From Miltoncostaea sp036826475 (lineage in GTDB: Bacteria > Actinomycetota > Thermoleophilia > Miltoncostaeales > Miltoncostaeaceae), in NCBI GenBank assembly GCA_036826475.1, contig DAISWG010000029.1, positions 1 to 44,123 on the forward strand: DNA of 44,123 nucleotides, in the 5' to 3' direction. Under the pieces are notes generated by a model. It saw nothing but the letters and a program-made list of their open reading frames with translations. It was not told the origin of the DNA and made no database searches. This document shows, piece by piece, positions 15,907 through 24,222 of this stretch (the stretch's first letter is position 1; every line of letters begins with the position of its first letter). A program made the position numbers and the translations under genes.

Positions 15907-17047
15907 CGGGCCGCCGCCGGATCCGTCGCAGGTTGCGGCCGTAGAGCGCCATCGCCGGGCGCGGGTCGCGGGGGTCGAGGACGCCGTCGACCCAGGGCGG
16001 ACGGACCGTCCCGGCGAACTCCCGCCAGGTCCACTCCCCGCGGCGGATCTCCCGCGGGCTGCCGCCCAGGTGCTTGGTGGCGAGGATCCAGCGCAGTCCG
16101 CTGCGGTGCCCGGGCGGCAGCGCCGCGGGCAGCCCGGCCATGTCACGCCACGCGACGTACGGCAGGTTCACCCCGGCGGCGGTCGCGAGCCCCACCCACA
16201 GCCACGACCGGGGGTTCACCTCGATCAGGTAGTCGCGCCCGTCGCGCGGGTCGCGCTTCGTCTCGACCTGGGAGATGCCGTGGAAGCCGAGGGCGTCCAG
16301 CAGCGCGTGGCAGCGGTCCGCGTAGTCGGGGTCCCAGCGGGCCTCCGCGGCCCGGGCGGTGCCGAACCGCGGCGGCCACTGGCGCAGCTTGCGGCCCGTG
16401 AACGACGCGAGCCTGCGCCCCCGCGTGTCGCGGTACGAGCCGAGGGTCCACAGGCGGTCGTCGCCGCCGGGGATGACCTCCGACACCTGCGGGCGGTACT
16501 CCGCGGCGAGGGACCACTGCCGCCGCAGCTCCTCGGCGTCGCCGGCCTCCAGCACCTGGACGCGGAAGCGGCGCCGGAACTCGGGCGCGTAGCGCGGCTT
16601 CAGCACCACGGGGAACCGCAGCTGCGCCGCCGCGGCGACGATGTCGCCCTCGTCCTCGGGCTCGACCGTCGCGGGGACGGGGAATCCGATCTCCCGCGCG
16701 ACGGCGTGCTGGTGGCCCTTGTCGATGAGCCGCCGCATGCGCTCCCAGGGGCTCCACGGCCGGGCGAACACGGCGTCCACCTCCGCCTCGCGGGGACCGA
16801 TCGCGGCGATCGCCTCGTCGTGGGTCGGGAACAGGACGCCGCCCGCCTCGCCGCGCCCGAGGGCGAGCAGGTCGTCGACGAACCGGTCCGGCTCCGTGAG
16901 CGGGTCGGCCGTGTGGGCCGGCGTGGCGTGGCGCGACAGGAGCCCGAGGGCCTGCGGGTCGTGGTCGCAGGCGATCACGCGCACGCCGGCCCGGCCGAGG
17001 CTGCGGACGATCCCCAGCGCGTTCGGCCCCGACGCCTGGAGCACCAC
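15899..17047 (-). CDS. ATP-grasp ligase of the polysaccharide-cluster type
   Basis: The 382-residue protein begins VVLQASGPNALGIVRSLGRAGVRVIACD, a Rossmann-like pre-ATP-grasp fold. The ATP-grasp domain follows, with FPVVLKPRYAPEFRRRFRVQVL (nucleotide-binding Lys) and the metal-binding YLIEVNPRSWLW. The C-terminal part (FAGTVRPPWVDGVLDPRDPRPA) is of the kind seen in ATP-grasp proteins of actinobacterial exopolysaccharide loci. The acceptor and donor are unknown; amide or ester bond formation with an amino acid or sugar acid is the family expectation. I chose GTG at 17047, 14 bases after the upstream stop; a CTG overlapping that stop would add six residues. It is unrelated in close sequence to the other ATP-grasp gene here. 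Confidence 0.8.
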   Translation of the reverse strand: MVLQASGPNALGIVRSLGRAGVRVIACDHDPQALGLLSRHATPAHTADPLTEPDRFVDDLLALGRGEAGGVLFPTHDEAIAAIGPREAEVDAVFARPWSPWERMRRLIDKGHQHAVAREIGFPVPATVEPEDEGDIVAAAAQLRFPVVLKPRYAPEFRRRFRVQVLEAGDAEELRRQWSLAAEYRPQVSEVIPGGDDRLWTLGSYRDTRGRRLASFTGRKLRQWPPRFGTARAAEARWDPDYADRCHALLDALGFHGISQVETKRDPRDGRDYLIEVNPRSWLWVGLATAAGVNLPYVAWRDMAGLPAALPPGHRSGLRWILATKHLGGSPREIRRGEWTWREFAGTVRPPWVDGVLDPRDPRPAMALYGRNLRRIRRRPGG

Positions 17048-17061
17048 GGCGACGGGTGCGC

Positions 17062-18240
17062 TCAGCGCAGCCCCTCGTAGATCGAGGTCATGCGGCGCGC
17101 GTTGGCGTCCCAGGTGTACTCCTCGCGGCCGATCCGCAGGGCGGCGTCGCCCATGCGGCCGCGCAGCTGCGCGTCGTCCAGCAGGCGGCCCAGCGCCTCC
17201 GCCAGGGCGGCCGGGTCCCGCGGGGGCACGAGCAGGCCCGTCTCGCCGTCGCGGACGGCCTCCGGCGTACCGTCGACCGCCGTCGCGACCACCGCCAGGC
17301 CGCAGTTCATCGCCTCGCACACCACGGTCGGCAGGCCCTCGCTGAGCGACGGCAGCACGAACACGTCCCCCGACGACATCGCCCAGCCCACCTCGTCGTG
17401 GGGGAGCTTGCCGAGCCAGTGGATCCGGTCGGCCACGCCCAGCTCCGCGGCGCGCCGCTCGAGGCCCTCCCGCAGCTCGCCGATCCCGGCCGCCACCAGC
17501 CGCGGCGCCCCGCCGGGCCGCCGGGCCAGGATCCCCATGGCCTCGACCAGGTGGTCGACGCCCTTGCGGGGGACGAGCTTGCCCACGTAGGAGACCACCG
17601 GGCCGTCGTCGGGCACGCCCAAACGGCGCCGGGCCTCCGCGGCCTCGCGGGGCATGAAGACGGCGGTGTCGGCGCCGTTCGGCACCACCTCCACCGGGCG
17701 CCGCGGCACGGCGAGCCCCTCGGCGGCGTCGGCGATCGCCCGGCTGACCGCGCAGACCTGGTCGATGGCCGAGACGGCCTCCTCCACCCGCTGCCGGCTG
17801 CGGGGGCCCTGCGCCGGGACGTCGAGCACGTCGGCGCGGTGCGCGGTCGCGACCACCGGCACGCCGAGGCTCGCGCCCATCCACGACGCGGCCCAGCCGT
17901 CCGGCACCAGCATGTGGGCGTGGACCACGTCGAACGGCCAGCGCCCGTGGATGCCGCGGAGCGGCCGGGCGATCGACCGCAGCATCGCGTCGCAGTTGCG
18001 GTGCCCCAGGCGCCCCCCGGGGAGCGTGAGCTTGCGGGGGTAGAGCACGGGGACGCCCTCGACGATGTCGACGCCCTTCACCTCGCGGAACCCCCGCCAC
18101 CGGGGCACCAGCGGGGGCGCCCACCCCTTGGGCGACACGACGCGCACGTCGTGGCCGAGCGCCACGAGCGCCTTCACCTGCTCGTGCACGAAGATCCCGC
18201 CCGTCCAGTTCACCGGGCTGGGGTACATGTGGCTCAGCAT
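17062..18240 (-). CDS. Glycosyltransferase family 4
   Basis: The 392-residue GT-B enzyme has an N-terminal acceptor domain with GGIFVHEQVKALVALGHDVRVVSPKGW and HAHMLVPDGWAA. The donor domain has VVPNGADTAVF, SYVGKLVPRKGVDHL, and the EX7E motif within SEGLPTVVCEAMNCG. Retaining transfer from a nucleotide sugar onto a lipid-linked acceptor is the family activity. The ATG at 18240 shares one base with the TGA of the upstream O-antigen ligase gene (TGATG), which implies coupled translation. The two neighbours on either side are also polysaccharide genes. Confidence 0.92.
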   Translation of the reverse strand: MLSHMYPSPVNWTGGIFVHEQVKALVALGHDVRVVSPKGWAPPLVPRWRGFREVKGVDIVEGVPVLYPRKLTLPGGRLGHRNCDAMLRSIARPLRGIHGRWPFDVVHAHMLVPDGWAASWMGASLGVPVVATAHRADVLDVPAQGPRSRQRVEEAVSAIDQVCAVSRAIADAAEGLAVPRRPVEVVPNGADTAVFMPREAAEARRRLGVPDDGPVVSYVGKLVPRKGVDHLVEAMGILARRPGGAPRLVAAGIGELREGLERRAAELGVADRIHWLGKLPHDEVGWAMSSGDVFVLPSLSEGLPTVVCEAMNCGLAVVATAVDGTPEAVRDGETGLLVPPRDPAALAEALGRLLDDAQLRGRMGDAALRIGREEYTWDANARRMTSIYEGLR

Positions 18241-19730
18241 CAGGATGCGGACGGCGTCACCCCCCGCGGCAGGTCGCCCGCCCGGCGCGCCAGCACCAGC
18301 GCGCCCATCCCCAGGCCGAACATGATCCACATGGGCGCGAAGTGGATCGCGGTCGATGGCCCGAGGCTCCCGGTGATCCAGCCGACCAGGGACAGGGCAC
18401 CGGCCAGCGACATGTAGCGCACCAGCGGGTCGGCGCTGCGGCGGGCGGCGCGGGCCTGGCCGCGCAGCAGCGTCCAGAAGAAGGCCAGGTAGAGGGCGAG
18501 GCCCACGACGCCGCCGTCCACCAGCACCTCCAGCCACCAGTTGTGGAGGTTGGCGACGCCGGGGAAGTCGGCGAGCGCCCGCACGCGCGTCTCGGCATTG
18601 CCGGCGCCCACGCCCAGGCCGTTGGTCTCGCCCACGATCGCGAGGCCGTCGTTGAGCAGCGCGTCGCGGACGGCACCCGACCCGGTGCCCGCCTCGCGCT
18701 GGCTGTTCAGCAGCCCGATGTCGAGCTTCGTCACCGTCCGCTCGTCGAGCTTGACGACCCCGCCGCCCGACAGCATCGGCACCACCAGGATCACGGCGAG
18801 CGCCGCGATGCCGCCGGCCACCAGCAGCCGCCCGCGCGAGTTGCGGTCGGTGCCGACCAGCAGCAGCAGCCCGATCAGGATGAGTCCCGCGGAGATGAGC
18901 CCCGACTTGCTGCCCGTCAGGAGCATGAAGATCAGGGCCACCGCGCTCCCCCCGAGGCCGATGAACCGCAGGCGCACGTCGCGATAGACCACCGGCAGCG
19001 CGGCGAAGTAGGGCAGCGCGATGCTCAGGAACATCGCGAAGTTGTTCTGGTTGCCGAACAGCGAGCCCACGCCGATCAGGCCGCCACGGTTCTCCACCCC
19101 GGCCCGGAACGTGGGCAGGTGCATGCCGGTCAGCACCTCCGCCACCGCCACCAGGCACGCCAGCGCGAAGGCGCCCATCAGCGACCACAGCAGGATCTGC
19201 GCCCTGCGCCGGTCGCGGCAGATCAGCGCGATGCCCACCGCGAGGCCGGACATCATCGCCAGGAAGCTCGTCCAGCGGACCGCGGCGAGCATGTCCTCCG
19301 ACCAGAGGATCGACAGCGCCGACCACAGGATCCACACGCCGAGCAGCCCGGCGGGCCGTGGCAGGGCGGCGGGGAGCGCGAGGCCCCCGTCCATCAGCAG
19401 GTAGCCGACGACGCCGATCCCGAGCGCGACGATGAGGATCCGGAAGAGGAACACGCCCGGCGCCGCGGGGGCGGCCAGGTTGGGGCCGCCGACGGCCGCC
19501 AGCGCGGCCAGGATCACCAGGACGGGCGCGAGGCGGCGGACGGGGACGTCGCGCAGCAGCACGCCGATCAGCACCAGGATCGCCAGGCCGATGCCCACGA
19601 CCGGCTGCCACACGGCGATCGCGCCGGCCAGCAGCACGCCGGCGGCGGCCGCGACGAGGGCCGCGGCGGCGGGCGGGCGCGGCGCGGCCTCGCGGCCCGC
19701 GGCCTGCGGAGGGGCTGGGGTCGTCGCCAT
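18240..19730 (-). CDS. O-antigen ligase/polymerase family (Wzy_C) membrane protein, copy 1
   Basis: The 496-residue polytopic protein has about 12 hydrophobic helices and the large loop expected for WaaL/Wzy proteins. Family-like landmarks are the GSLFGNQNNFAMFLSIALPYF segment and, near the end of the loop, LHNWWLEVLVDGGVVGLALYLAFF, which carries the typical His of the H-N-x-W/Y/E motif. It would act on undecaprenyl-linked oligosaccharide outside the membrane. The gene starts with an ATG at 19730, 29 bases after the upstream stop: one of the few untranslated gaps in the run. A TACGCT hexamer (19745-19740) sits 9 bases before the ATG. Confidence 0.85.
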   Translation of the reverse strand: MATTPAPPQAAGREAAPRPPAAAALVAAAAGVLLAGAIAVWQPVVGIGLAILVLIGVLLRDVPVRRLAPVLVILAALAAVGGPNLAAPAAPGVFLFRILIVALGIGVVGYLLMDGGLALPAALPRPAGLLGVWILWSALSILWSEDMLAAVRWTSFLAMMSGLAVGIALICRDRRRAQILLWSLMGAFALACLVAVAEVLTGMHLPTFRAGVENRGGLIGVGSLFGNQNNFAMFLSIALPYFAALPVVYRDVRLRFIGLGGSAVALIFMLLTGSKSGLISAGLILIGLLLLVGTDRNSRGRLLVAGGIAALAVILVVPMLSGGGVVKLDERTVTKLDIGLLNSQREAGTGSGAVRDALLNDGLAIVGETNGLGVGAGNAETRVRALADFPGVANLHNWWLEVLVDGGVVGLALYLAFFWTLLRGQARAARRSADPLVRYMSLAGALSLVGWITGSLGPSTAIHFAPMWIMFGLGMGALVLARRAGDLPRGVTPSAS

Positions 19731-19739
19731 CGGCCGCGC

Positions 19740-19745
19740 AGCGTA
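19740..19745 (-). promoter_or_regulatory. Candidate internal -10 element upstream of O-antigen ligase copy 1
   Basis: TACGCT lies in the 29-base gap between two genes that otherwise sit in a run of overlapping stops and starts. It is 9 bases before the ATG. No -35 match is seen. Confidence 0.25.
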
Positions 19746-19759
19746 GCGCGGGCGGCGGC

Positions 19760-20818
19760 TCAGGCGGCGGCGGCGCGGCGCAGGATCGCCTCGACCCGCG
19801 CCGCCTGGGCGTCGATGCCGTGGGGCTCCGCCGCGCGGCGGCAGTCCCCGGGGGCCGGCGGGTCGGCCAGCACGTCCAGGATCGCGGCGGCGATCGCCCA
19901 GGGGTCGGTGGGGTCCACCACGCGTCCGGCCTCCGGATCGGGGACCACCTCGCGCGTGCCGCCGACGGCCGTCGCGATGACCGGCCGGCCGGCGGCGAGG
20001 GCCTCCAGCGCGGCCACGCCCAGGGGCTCCACCCGGCTCACGATGGCGAGGGCGTCGGCGGCGGTGACCCAGTCGGCCACCCGCGCATGCGGCAGCGCTC
20101 CGGGGCGCAGCACGGCGGCCCCCAGCGCCAGGCGCCGCACCCCGGCGTCCACCGCGCCGGCGAGGGGGCCGTCCCCGACGAACGCCAGCATCGCGTCCGG
20201 GCGCGCGGCCCGCACCCGCGCGAAGGCCTGCAGCAGCCCGAGCGGGTTCTTGCGCTCCGTCAGCCCGCCGACGGCGACCACCAGGGGGCCGCCGGGCGGC
20301 AGGCCCAGGCGCGCCCGCGCCGCGCCGCGGTCGCCGGGGGCGAAGCGCTCCAGATCGACGCCCATGTCGACCACGTCCAGCTCGGGCATGGCGAGGCCCG
20401 TCCCGCGGAGCTCCCCGGCCAGGTGGCGGCTCACGGCGATGACCGCGGACGCGCGGCGCAGCGGCCCCGCGGTGGCCCGGCGCACCGACGCCCGGGCCAG
20501 GTTGCGCACGTCCTGCCCGTGGGCGGTCAGCACGAACGGGATGCCCGCCGCCCGGGCGGCCAGGTCGGCGGCCGCGCCCGTGGGGAACAGGTAGTGGGCG
20601 TAGATCACGTCCGCGCCGCGGGCGCGTCGGACCGCGCGGGCGGTCAGCGACGCGTACTTGGCCGGGGTCCGCGCCACGCCGTGGGCCCGGCGGTCGATCA
20701 CCACCGGGTCCACCTCCAGGCCGCGCCGGGTCAGCGCGGCGCACATGTCCGCCACGAACGCGCCGTAGTCCGGGTCGGCCGTCCCGGGCCACATGTTCGT
20801 GAGGCAGAGGACCCTCAC
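19760..20818 (-). CDS. Glycosyltransferase family 4
   Basis: The 352-residue GT-B protein begins VRVLCLTNMWPG and has an acceptor domain with YIAHYLFPTG-like sequence (VIYAHYLFPTG) and TAHGQDVRNLAR. The donor domain includes DVVDMGVDLERF, VVAVGGLTERKNPLGLLQAF and EX7E within VEPLGVAALEALAAGRPVIAT. It is slightly shorter than its family neighbours. The GTG at 20818 overlaps the TGA of the second O-antigen ligase-like gene by 4 bases. Donor sugar and linkage cannot be told. Confidence 0.92.
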   Translation of the reverse strand: MRVLCLTNMWPGTADPDYGAFVADMCAALTRRGLEVDPVVIDRRAHGVARTPAKYASLTARAVRRARGADVIYAHYLFPTGAAADLAARAAGIPFVLTAHGQDVRNLARASVRRATAGPLRRASAVIAVSRHLAGELRGTGLAMPELDVVDMGVDLERFAPGDRGAARARLGLPPGGPLVVAVGGLTERKNPLGLLQAFARVRAARPDAMLAFVGDGPLAGAVDAGVRRLALGAAVLRPGALPHARVADWVTAADALAIVSRVEPLGVAALEALAAGRPVIATAVGGTREVVPDPEAGRVVDPTDPWAIAAAILDVLADPPAPGDCRRAAEPHGIDAQAARVEAILRRAAAA

Positions 20819-22371
20819 AGGGTCGCGGTCGCCTCCTCGGCCGCCGGCTCCCGCGGCGGCGGCGCGTGCGGTGCCGGCGCGAGGGCCGCGAGCGCGACGG
20901 CGGCGCCGAGGCCGGCCCACAGGAACGGATCCTCGAAGAGGGCGGCGTAGAGCAGGCTGTGCACGGCGATGCCCGCCAGGATCGCGCCGATCGTCCACCG
21001 CGCCCAGCCGATGTCGCCCTGCCCCTTCGAGCCCCGCACGGTGGCCCATCCGGCGCCGACCAGCAGCAACGCGAACAGCGCGAAGCCCACCACCCCCTCC
21101 TCGCTGAGGACGGTGATCGGGCTGTTGTGGGAGATGACCACGCGCACCCGCCGCTGCTCGGTGGGCGTCAGCGTCTCCTCGAAGCGCCGCTCGAATCCGC
21201 CGAGCCCGGCGCCCACGACCGGGTCGTCGCGCCAGATCTCCAGGCCGCCCTTCATCAGGTCGAAGCGCCCCTCGCTCACGCGCTCCAGGCGGTTCTGGTC
21301 GGTGAGCGCGTGCCGCACGTTGCTGCTGGTCGCGGCGGCCAGGCCGCCCGCCACGAGCAGCAGCGCCCGCCCGGTCAGGGCCGCCCGCCCCGCGCCGATC
21401 GCCCCGCCCGCGAGCAGGGCGACCCCGAGCATCAGCATCAGGGCGCTCGAGCGCGAGAACGTGACGGCGAGGCCGGCGGTCATGAGCACCACCGCGGTGG
21501 TGAGGACGATCAGCTCGATGCGCGCGCGCCGCACCCATGCCAGGGCCAGGCACACCAGGATCCCGATCGCCAGGTAGCGGCCGAGGATGTTGGGGTCGAA
21601 GAAGATCCCGTTGACCCGGAAGAAGCGGCTGTAGACGTTGGCCTGCTGGAGGGTCGCGTTCCACCAGATGTCGCTCGTGGCGTACTGGTACAGCGCGACG
21701 AGCGCCGCGATCACGCCGCCGGCCACGGTCGTCACGGCCAGGGCCGCGAGCGCGCGGGCCCGGCTCCACCACGCCACCACCACGGCGTACAGCAGGACGA
21801 ACGGGATGAAGAAGCACGACGCCTTGATCGCGGCCTCGGAGCTGTCGGCGCTCCACAGGGTCGAGACCAGGACGTAGGCGGTGAACGCCGCCAGCGGGAC
21901 CGTCAGCACCCACGGCCCCTCCAGGGCGGGGGCGTCGACGTGGCCCCGCACCCTGCCCCACACCCAGGCGATCAGCCCGAGGAGGATCACGGCGTAGAGC
22001 GGCACCAGCAGGTTCGCCTCCTGGCTGCCGATCGTGACCGGCGTGCGGATCGGCAGCGCGACGCCCAGCAGGACGAACCAGACGGTGGGGGTGCGGATGA
22101 TGGTGCGGACCAGCCAGGCGGCCAGCAGGATCGCGGCGGCCGCCGCGACCATCAGCGCCACGATGCGGACCGGCGAGTCGAAGCGGCCGGCGGCGTCCTT
22201 CGCGTCGCCGCTGGGGACCAGGCCCGCGAGCAGCCAGCCCCAGGCCCCGAGCAGCAGCGCCGCGGAGGCGGCGCGCTGGTACTCGGCGCGGAGGGCGGCG
22301 ACGGGCAGCAGCAGGCCGGCGACGCCGACGGCGGCCGCGATCGCGGCGACGTTGCGGGCGGTCTCGTTCAT
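20815..22371 (-). CDS. O-antigen ligase/polymerase family (Wzy_C) membrane protein, copy 2
   Basis: The 518-residue polytopic protein has about 12 membrane helices. It carries FFDPNILGRYLAIGILVCLAL in the middle and ISHNSPITVLSEEGVVGFALFALLL at the end of its main external loop, matching the Wzy_C layout. The loop contains RLERVSEGRFDLMKGGLEIWRDDPVVGAGLGGF, a hallmark stretch of these proteins. It differs clearly from copy 1, so the two may divide polymerisation and attachment between them. The ATG at 22371 overlaps the stop of the FlgD-Ig gene by 4 bases. Confidence 0.85.
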   Translation of the reverse strand: MNETARNVAAIAAAVGVAGLLLPVAALRAEYQRAASAALLLGAWGWLLAGLVPSGDAKDAAGRFDSPVRIVALMVAAAAAILLAAWLVRTIIRTPTVWFVLLGVALPIRTPVTIGSQEANLLVPLYAVILLGLIAWVWGRVRGHVDAPALEGPWVLTVPLAAFTAYVLVSTLWSADSSEAAIKASCFFIPFVLLYAVVVAWWSRARALAALAVTTVAGGVIAALVALYQYATSDIWWNATLQQANVYSRFFRVNGIFFDPNILGRYLAIGILVCLALAWVRRARIELIVLTTAVVLMTAGLAVTFSRSSALMLMLGVALLAGGAIGAGRAALTGRALLLVAGGLAAATSSNVRHALTDQNRLERVSEGRFDLMKGGLEIWRDDPVVGAGLGGFERRFEETLTPTEQRRVRVVISHNSPITVLSEEGVVGFALFALLLVGAGWATVRGSKGQGDIGWARWTIGAILAGIAVHSLLYAALFEDPFLWAGLGAAVALAALAPAPHAPPPREPAAEEATATL

Positions 22372-23420
22372 CCGCCCAGCGCGATCAGGGCTTCGCGGTC
22401 GCCGTCGAGGGTCCTCGCCACCAGCCAGAGCACGTCGGGGTTGATCCCCGGCGGGATCCGCACCGAGACCGTCCCGGCGGGGCCCTTCGCGCCGCCCCCC
22501 ACTTGGTCGCCGAGCGGGTCGCCCAGGTTCGTGCCCGGCGTGCCGGTGCGGCGGCGGAGCGTCAGCGCGACGGGCGTGGAGGGCGCGATCCGGGCCCCGT
22601 CGGTGGCGCGCAGGCGCACGCGCACGCGGTCCCGGGGCCGCGGGTCGGCCGGCACCGCCGACCCGGCCATGCGGCCCACCCAGCAGGTGGCGACCTGCTC
22701 GTCGCGGTTGCGCGCGGCGTCCGACAGCGACGCGTCGATCACGTAGAGGCCGGGCGGCACGTCGCGGCCGTCGGCGTTCGTCCCGTCCCAGAGCCAGCGC
22801 ACCGTCCCGTCGGCCCGGACGGGCCGGGCGCCCAGGCGGCGGACGGCCTCGCCACCGCCGGCGGGGCGCGCCTGGAGCACCGCCGACCCGGGGTCGGCGG
22901 CGGTGAGCGCCACCCGGCACTCGCCGCGGCCGGGGTCGGAGAGGGTCGCGGACGTCACGGCCAGCTTCCCGATCCGCGGCGCGGTCGTGTCGAGCACGAT
23001 CTTCCGCGACTTCTCGAACTTCTTGTCCCCGTTGCGGGCGATCAGCTTGATGGCGTACGTGCCGTCCGGGAGCAGCCGACCGAGGCGATCCCGCCCGAAG
23101 AACTCGGTGCTCCTGAAGCCCTTCGGCCAGCGCTCGTCGTCGACCAGGGTCACGACGGGCGTGCCGTCCTTCTGGATCTCCACCGTCACGTTGCTCGGCT
23201 CGTGGAGGCGGATGTTCACGCGCGCGACGTCGCGGCGGCCGTCGCCGTTGGGGCTGTAGAGCTGGGTCGCCTGGAAGCGGGTGACGATCGGCGGCGGGGT
23301 CGGGAACGCGAACGGGAGCAGGAAGATCCCGAGCGCGATCACGAAGAGGGCGAGCATGGCGGCCGCGACCGCGCCGCGGCGCATGCGGTCCCTGCCGTCG
23401 CCCGGGGGGGCGGGGCTCAC
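22368..23420 (-). CDS. Membrane-anchored protein with FlgD-type Ig-like domains
   Basis: The 350-residue protein has one N-terminal membrane helix (about 14-40, after RDRMRR) and is otherwise extracellular. Residues 46-140 hold a FlgD/CHU-type Ig-like domain with the diagnostic YSPNGDGRRDVARV, and LPDGTYAIKLIARNG. A second such unit lies near 145-245, with WLWDGTNADGRDVPPGLYVIDASL. The rest is a beta-rich tail. No catalytic motif is visible. Domains of this class serve as structural or adhesive modules. It is placed between the methyltransferase and polymerase genes, 1 base after the methyltransferase stop, so it probably works at the surface with the polymer machinery. Confidence 0.72.
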   Translation of the reverse strand: MSPAPPGDGRDRMRRGAVAAAMLALFVIALGIFLLPFAFPTPPPIVTRFQATQLYSPNGDGRRDVARVNIRLHEPSNVTVEIQKDGTPVVTLVDDERWPKGFRSTEFFGRDRLGRLLPDGTYAIKLIARNGDKKFEKSRKIVLDTTAPRIGKLAVTSATLSDPGRGECRVALTAADPGSAVLQARPAGGGEAVRRLGARPVRADGTVRWLWDGTNADGRDVPPGLYVIDASLSDAARNRDEQVATCWVGRMAGSAVPADPRPRDRVRVRLRATDGARIAPSTPVALTLRRRTGTPGTNLGDPLGDQVGGGAKGPAGTVSVRIPPGINPDVLWLVARTLDGDREALIALGG

Positions 23421-23421
23421 G

Positions 23422-24222
23422 TCAGATCGCCCGGAACCCCAGGCAGATGTAGAAGCCGAACCTGCCGGCGGGGGTGCGGGACAGGCGGACCTCGGCGCGC
23501 CGCACCGGCGCGTACCGGTAGAGGCGCCCGATCTGCGACCCGACCCGCCCGCCCGGGCGGAAGAAGATGCCGCGCCGCGACACGGGGACCAGCCCGGCCG
23601 ACGCCGCGTGGCCCTCGAGGTCCGTCCAGGTCTGCCACCGGTCGATCGGCGCCAGGTTCAGGCGGATGCCGGGGACGCCGTGCTCGGACAGCCACCGGCG
23701 GGCGCCCGGGAGGCTGCGCCGGTTGGGCGTCGAGATCACCAGCAGACCGTCCGGCGCGAGCTGGGCGCGCAGGGCGGCGAGGCACCGGCGCGGGTCCTCG
23801 AGGTGCTCGAGCACGTCGGTCAGGGCGATCAGGTCGAACGGCCCCTCCGGCGGCTCGTACGCGCTGCCGACCACGGCGGTCAGGCGGTCGGCCGCGCCGA
23901 TCTCGGCGAGGCGCCGGTTGGCGTGCTCCACCGACTCCGGCGACAGGTCGACGCCCACGCCGCGGTAGCCGCGGCCCGCGAGCTGCTCCAGCAGGAAGCC
24001 GGTGCCGCAGCCCACGTCGAGCACCCGCGGCGACCCATTCCCGATCGGCTCCGGTCCCGCTGTCTCCTCCGCCGATGGGGACGGGATCACGTAGCGGTCG
24101 ATGGTCTCCAGGTTGAGCGCCATGCGGCTCTGGAGGTGCCAGTTGCGGCTCTCCACGGCGACCAGCCGGTCGGCGAGGTTGTCGTAGTAGGCCTGGACCT
24201 CGTCGAGGCGGTCCCCGGTCAC
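23422..24222 (-). CDS. SAM-dependent class I methyltransferase
   Basis: The 266-residue protein has methyltransferase motif I DVGCGTGFL (69-77), an acidic motif II in GVGVDLSPESVEHA, and LIALTDVLEHLEDP (motif IV region), followed by LAPDGLLVISTPN. It resembles UbiG/Ubie-like small-molecule or sugar methyltransferases, many of which decorate surface glycans. I prefer the GTG at 24222 because it overlaps the upstream stop by 4 bases like most junctions here; a GTG nine bases earlier (24231) is also possible. The C-terminal portion (about 190-266) lacks known motifs and may hold the acceptor-binding part. Confidence 0.88.
   Translation of the reverse strand: MTGDRLDEVQAYYDNLADRLVAVESRNWHLQSRMALNLETIDRYVIPSPSAEETAGPEPIGNGSPRVLDVGCGTGFLLEQLAGRGYRGVGVDLSPESVEHANRRLAEIGAADRLTAVVGSAYEPPEGPFDLIALTDVLEHLEDPRRCLAALRAQLAPDGLLVISTPNRRSLPGARRWLSEHGVPGIRLNLAPIDRWQTWTDLEGHAASAGLVPVSRRGIFFRPGGRVGSQIGRLYRYAPVRRAEVRLSRTPAGRFGFYICLGFRAI

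Noticed and set aside
13699..16401. A 900-residue plus-strand frame
   Set aside because: It is antisense to the deacetylase-GT gene, of low complexity, and has no recognisable domain. High GC content makes such long open shadows common here.
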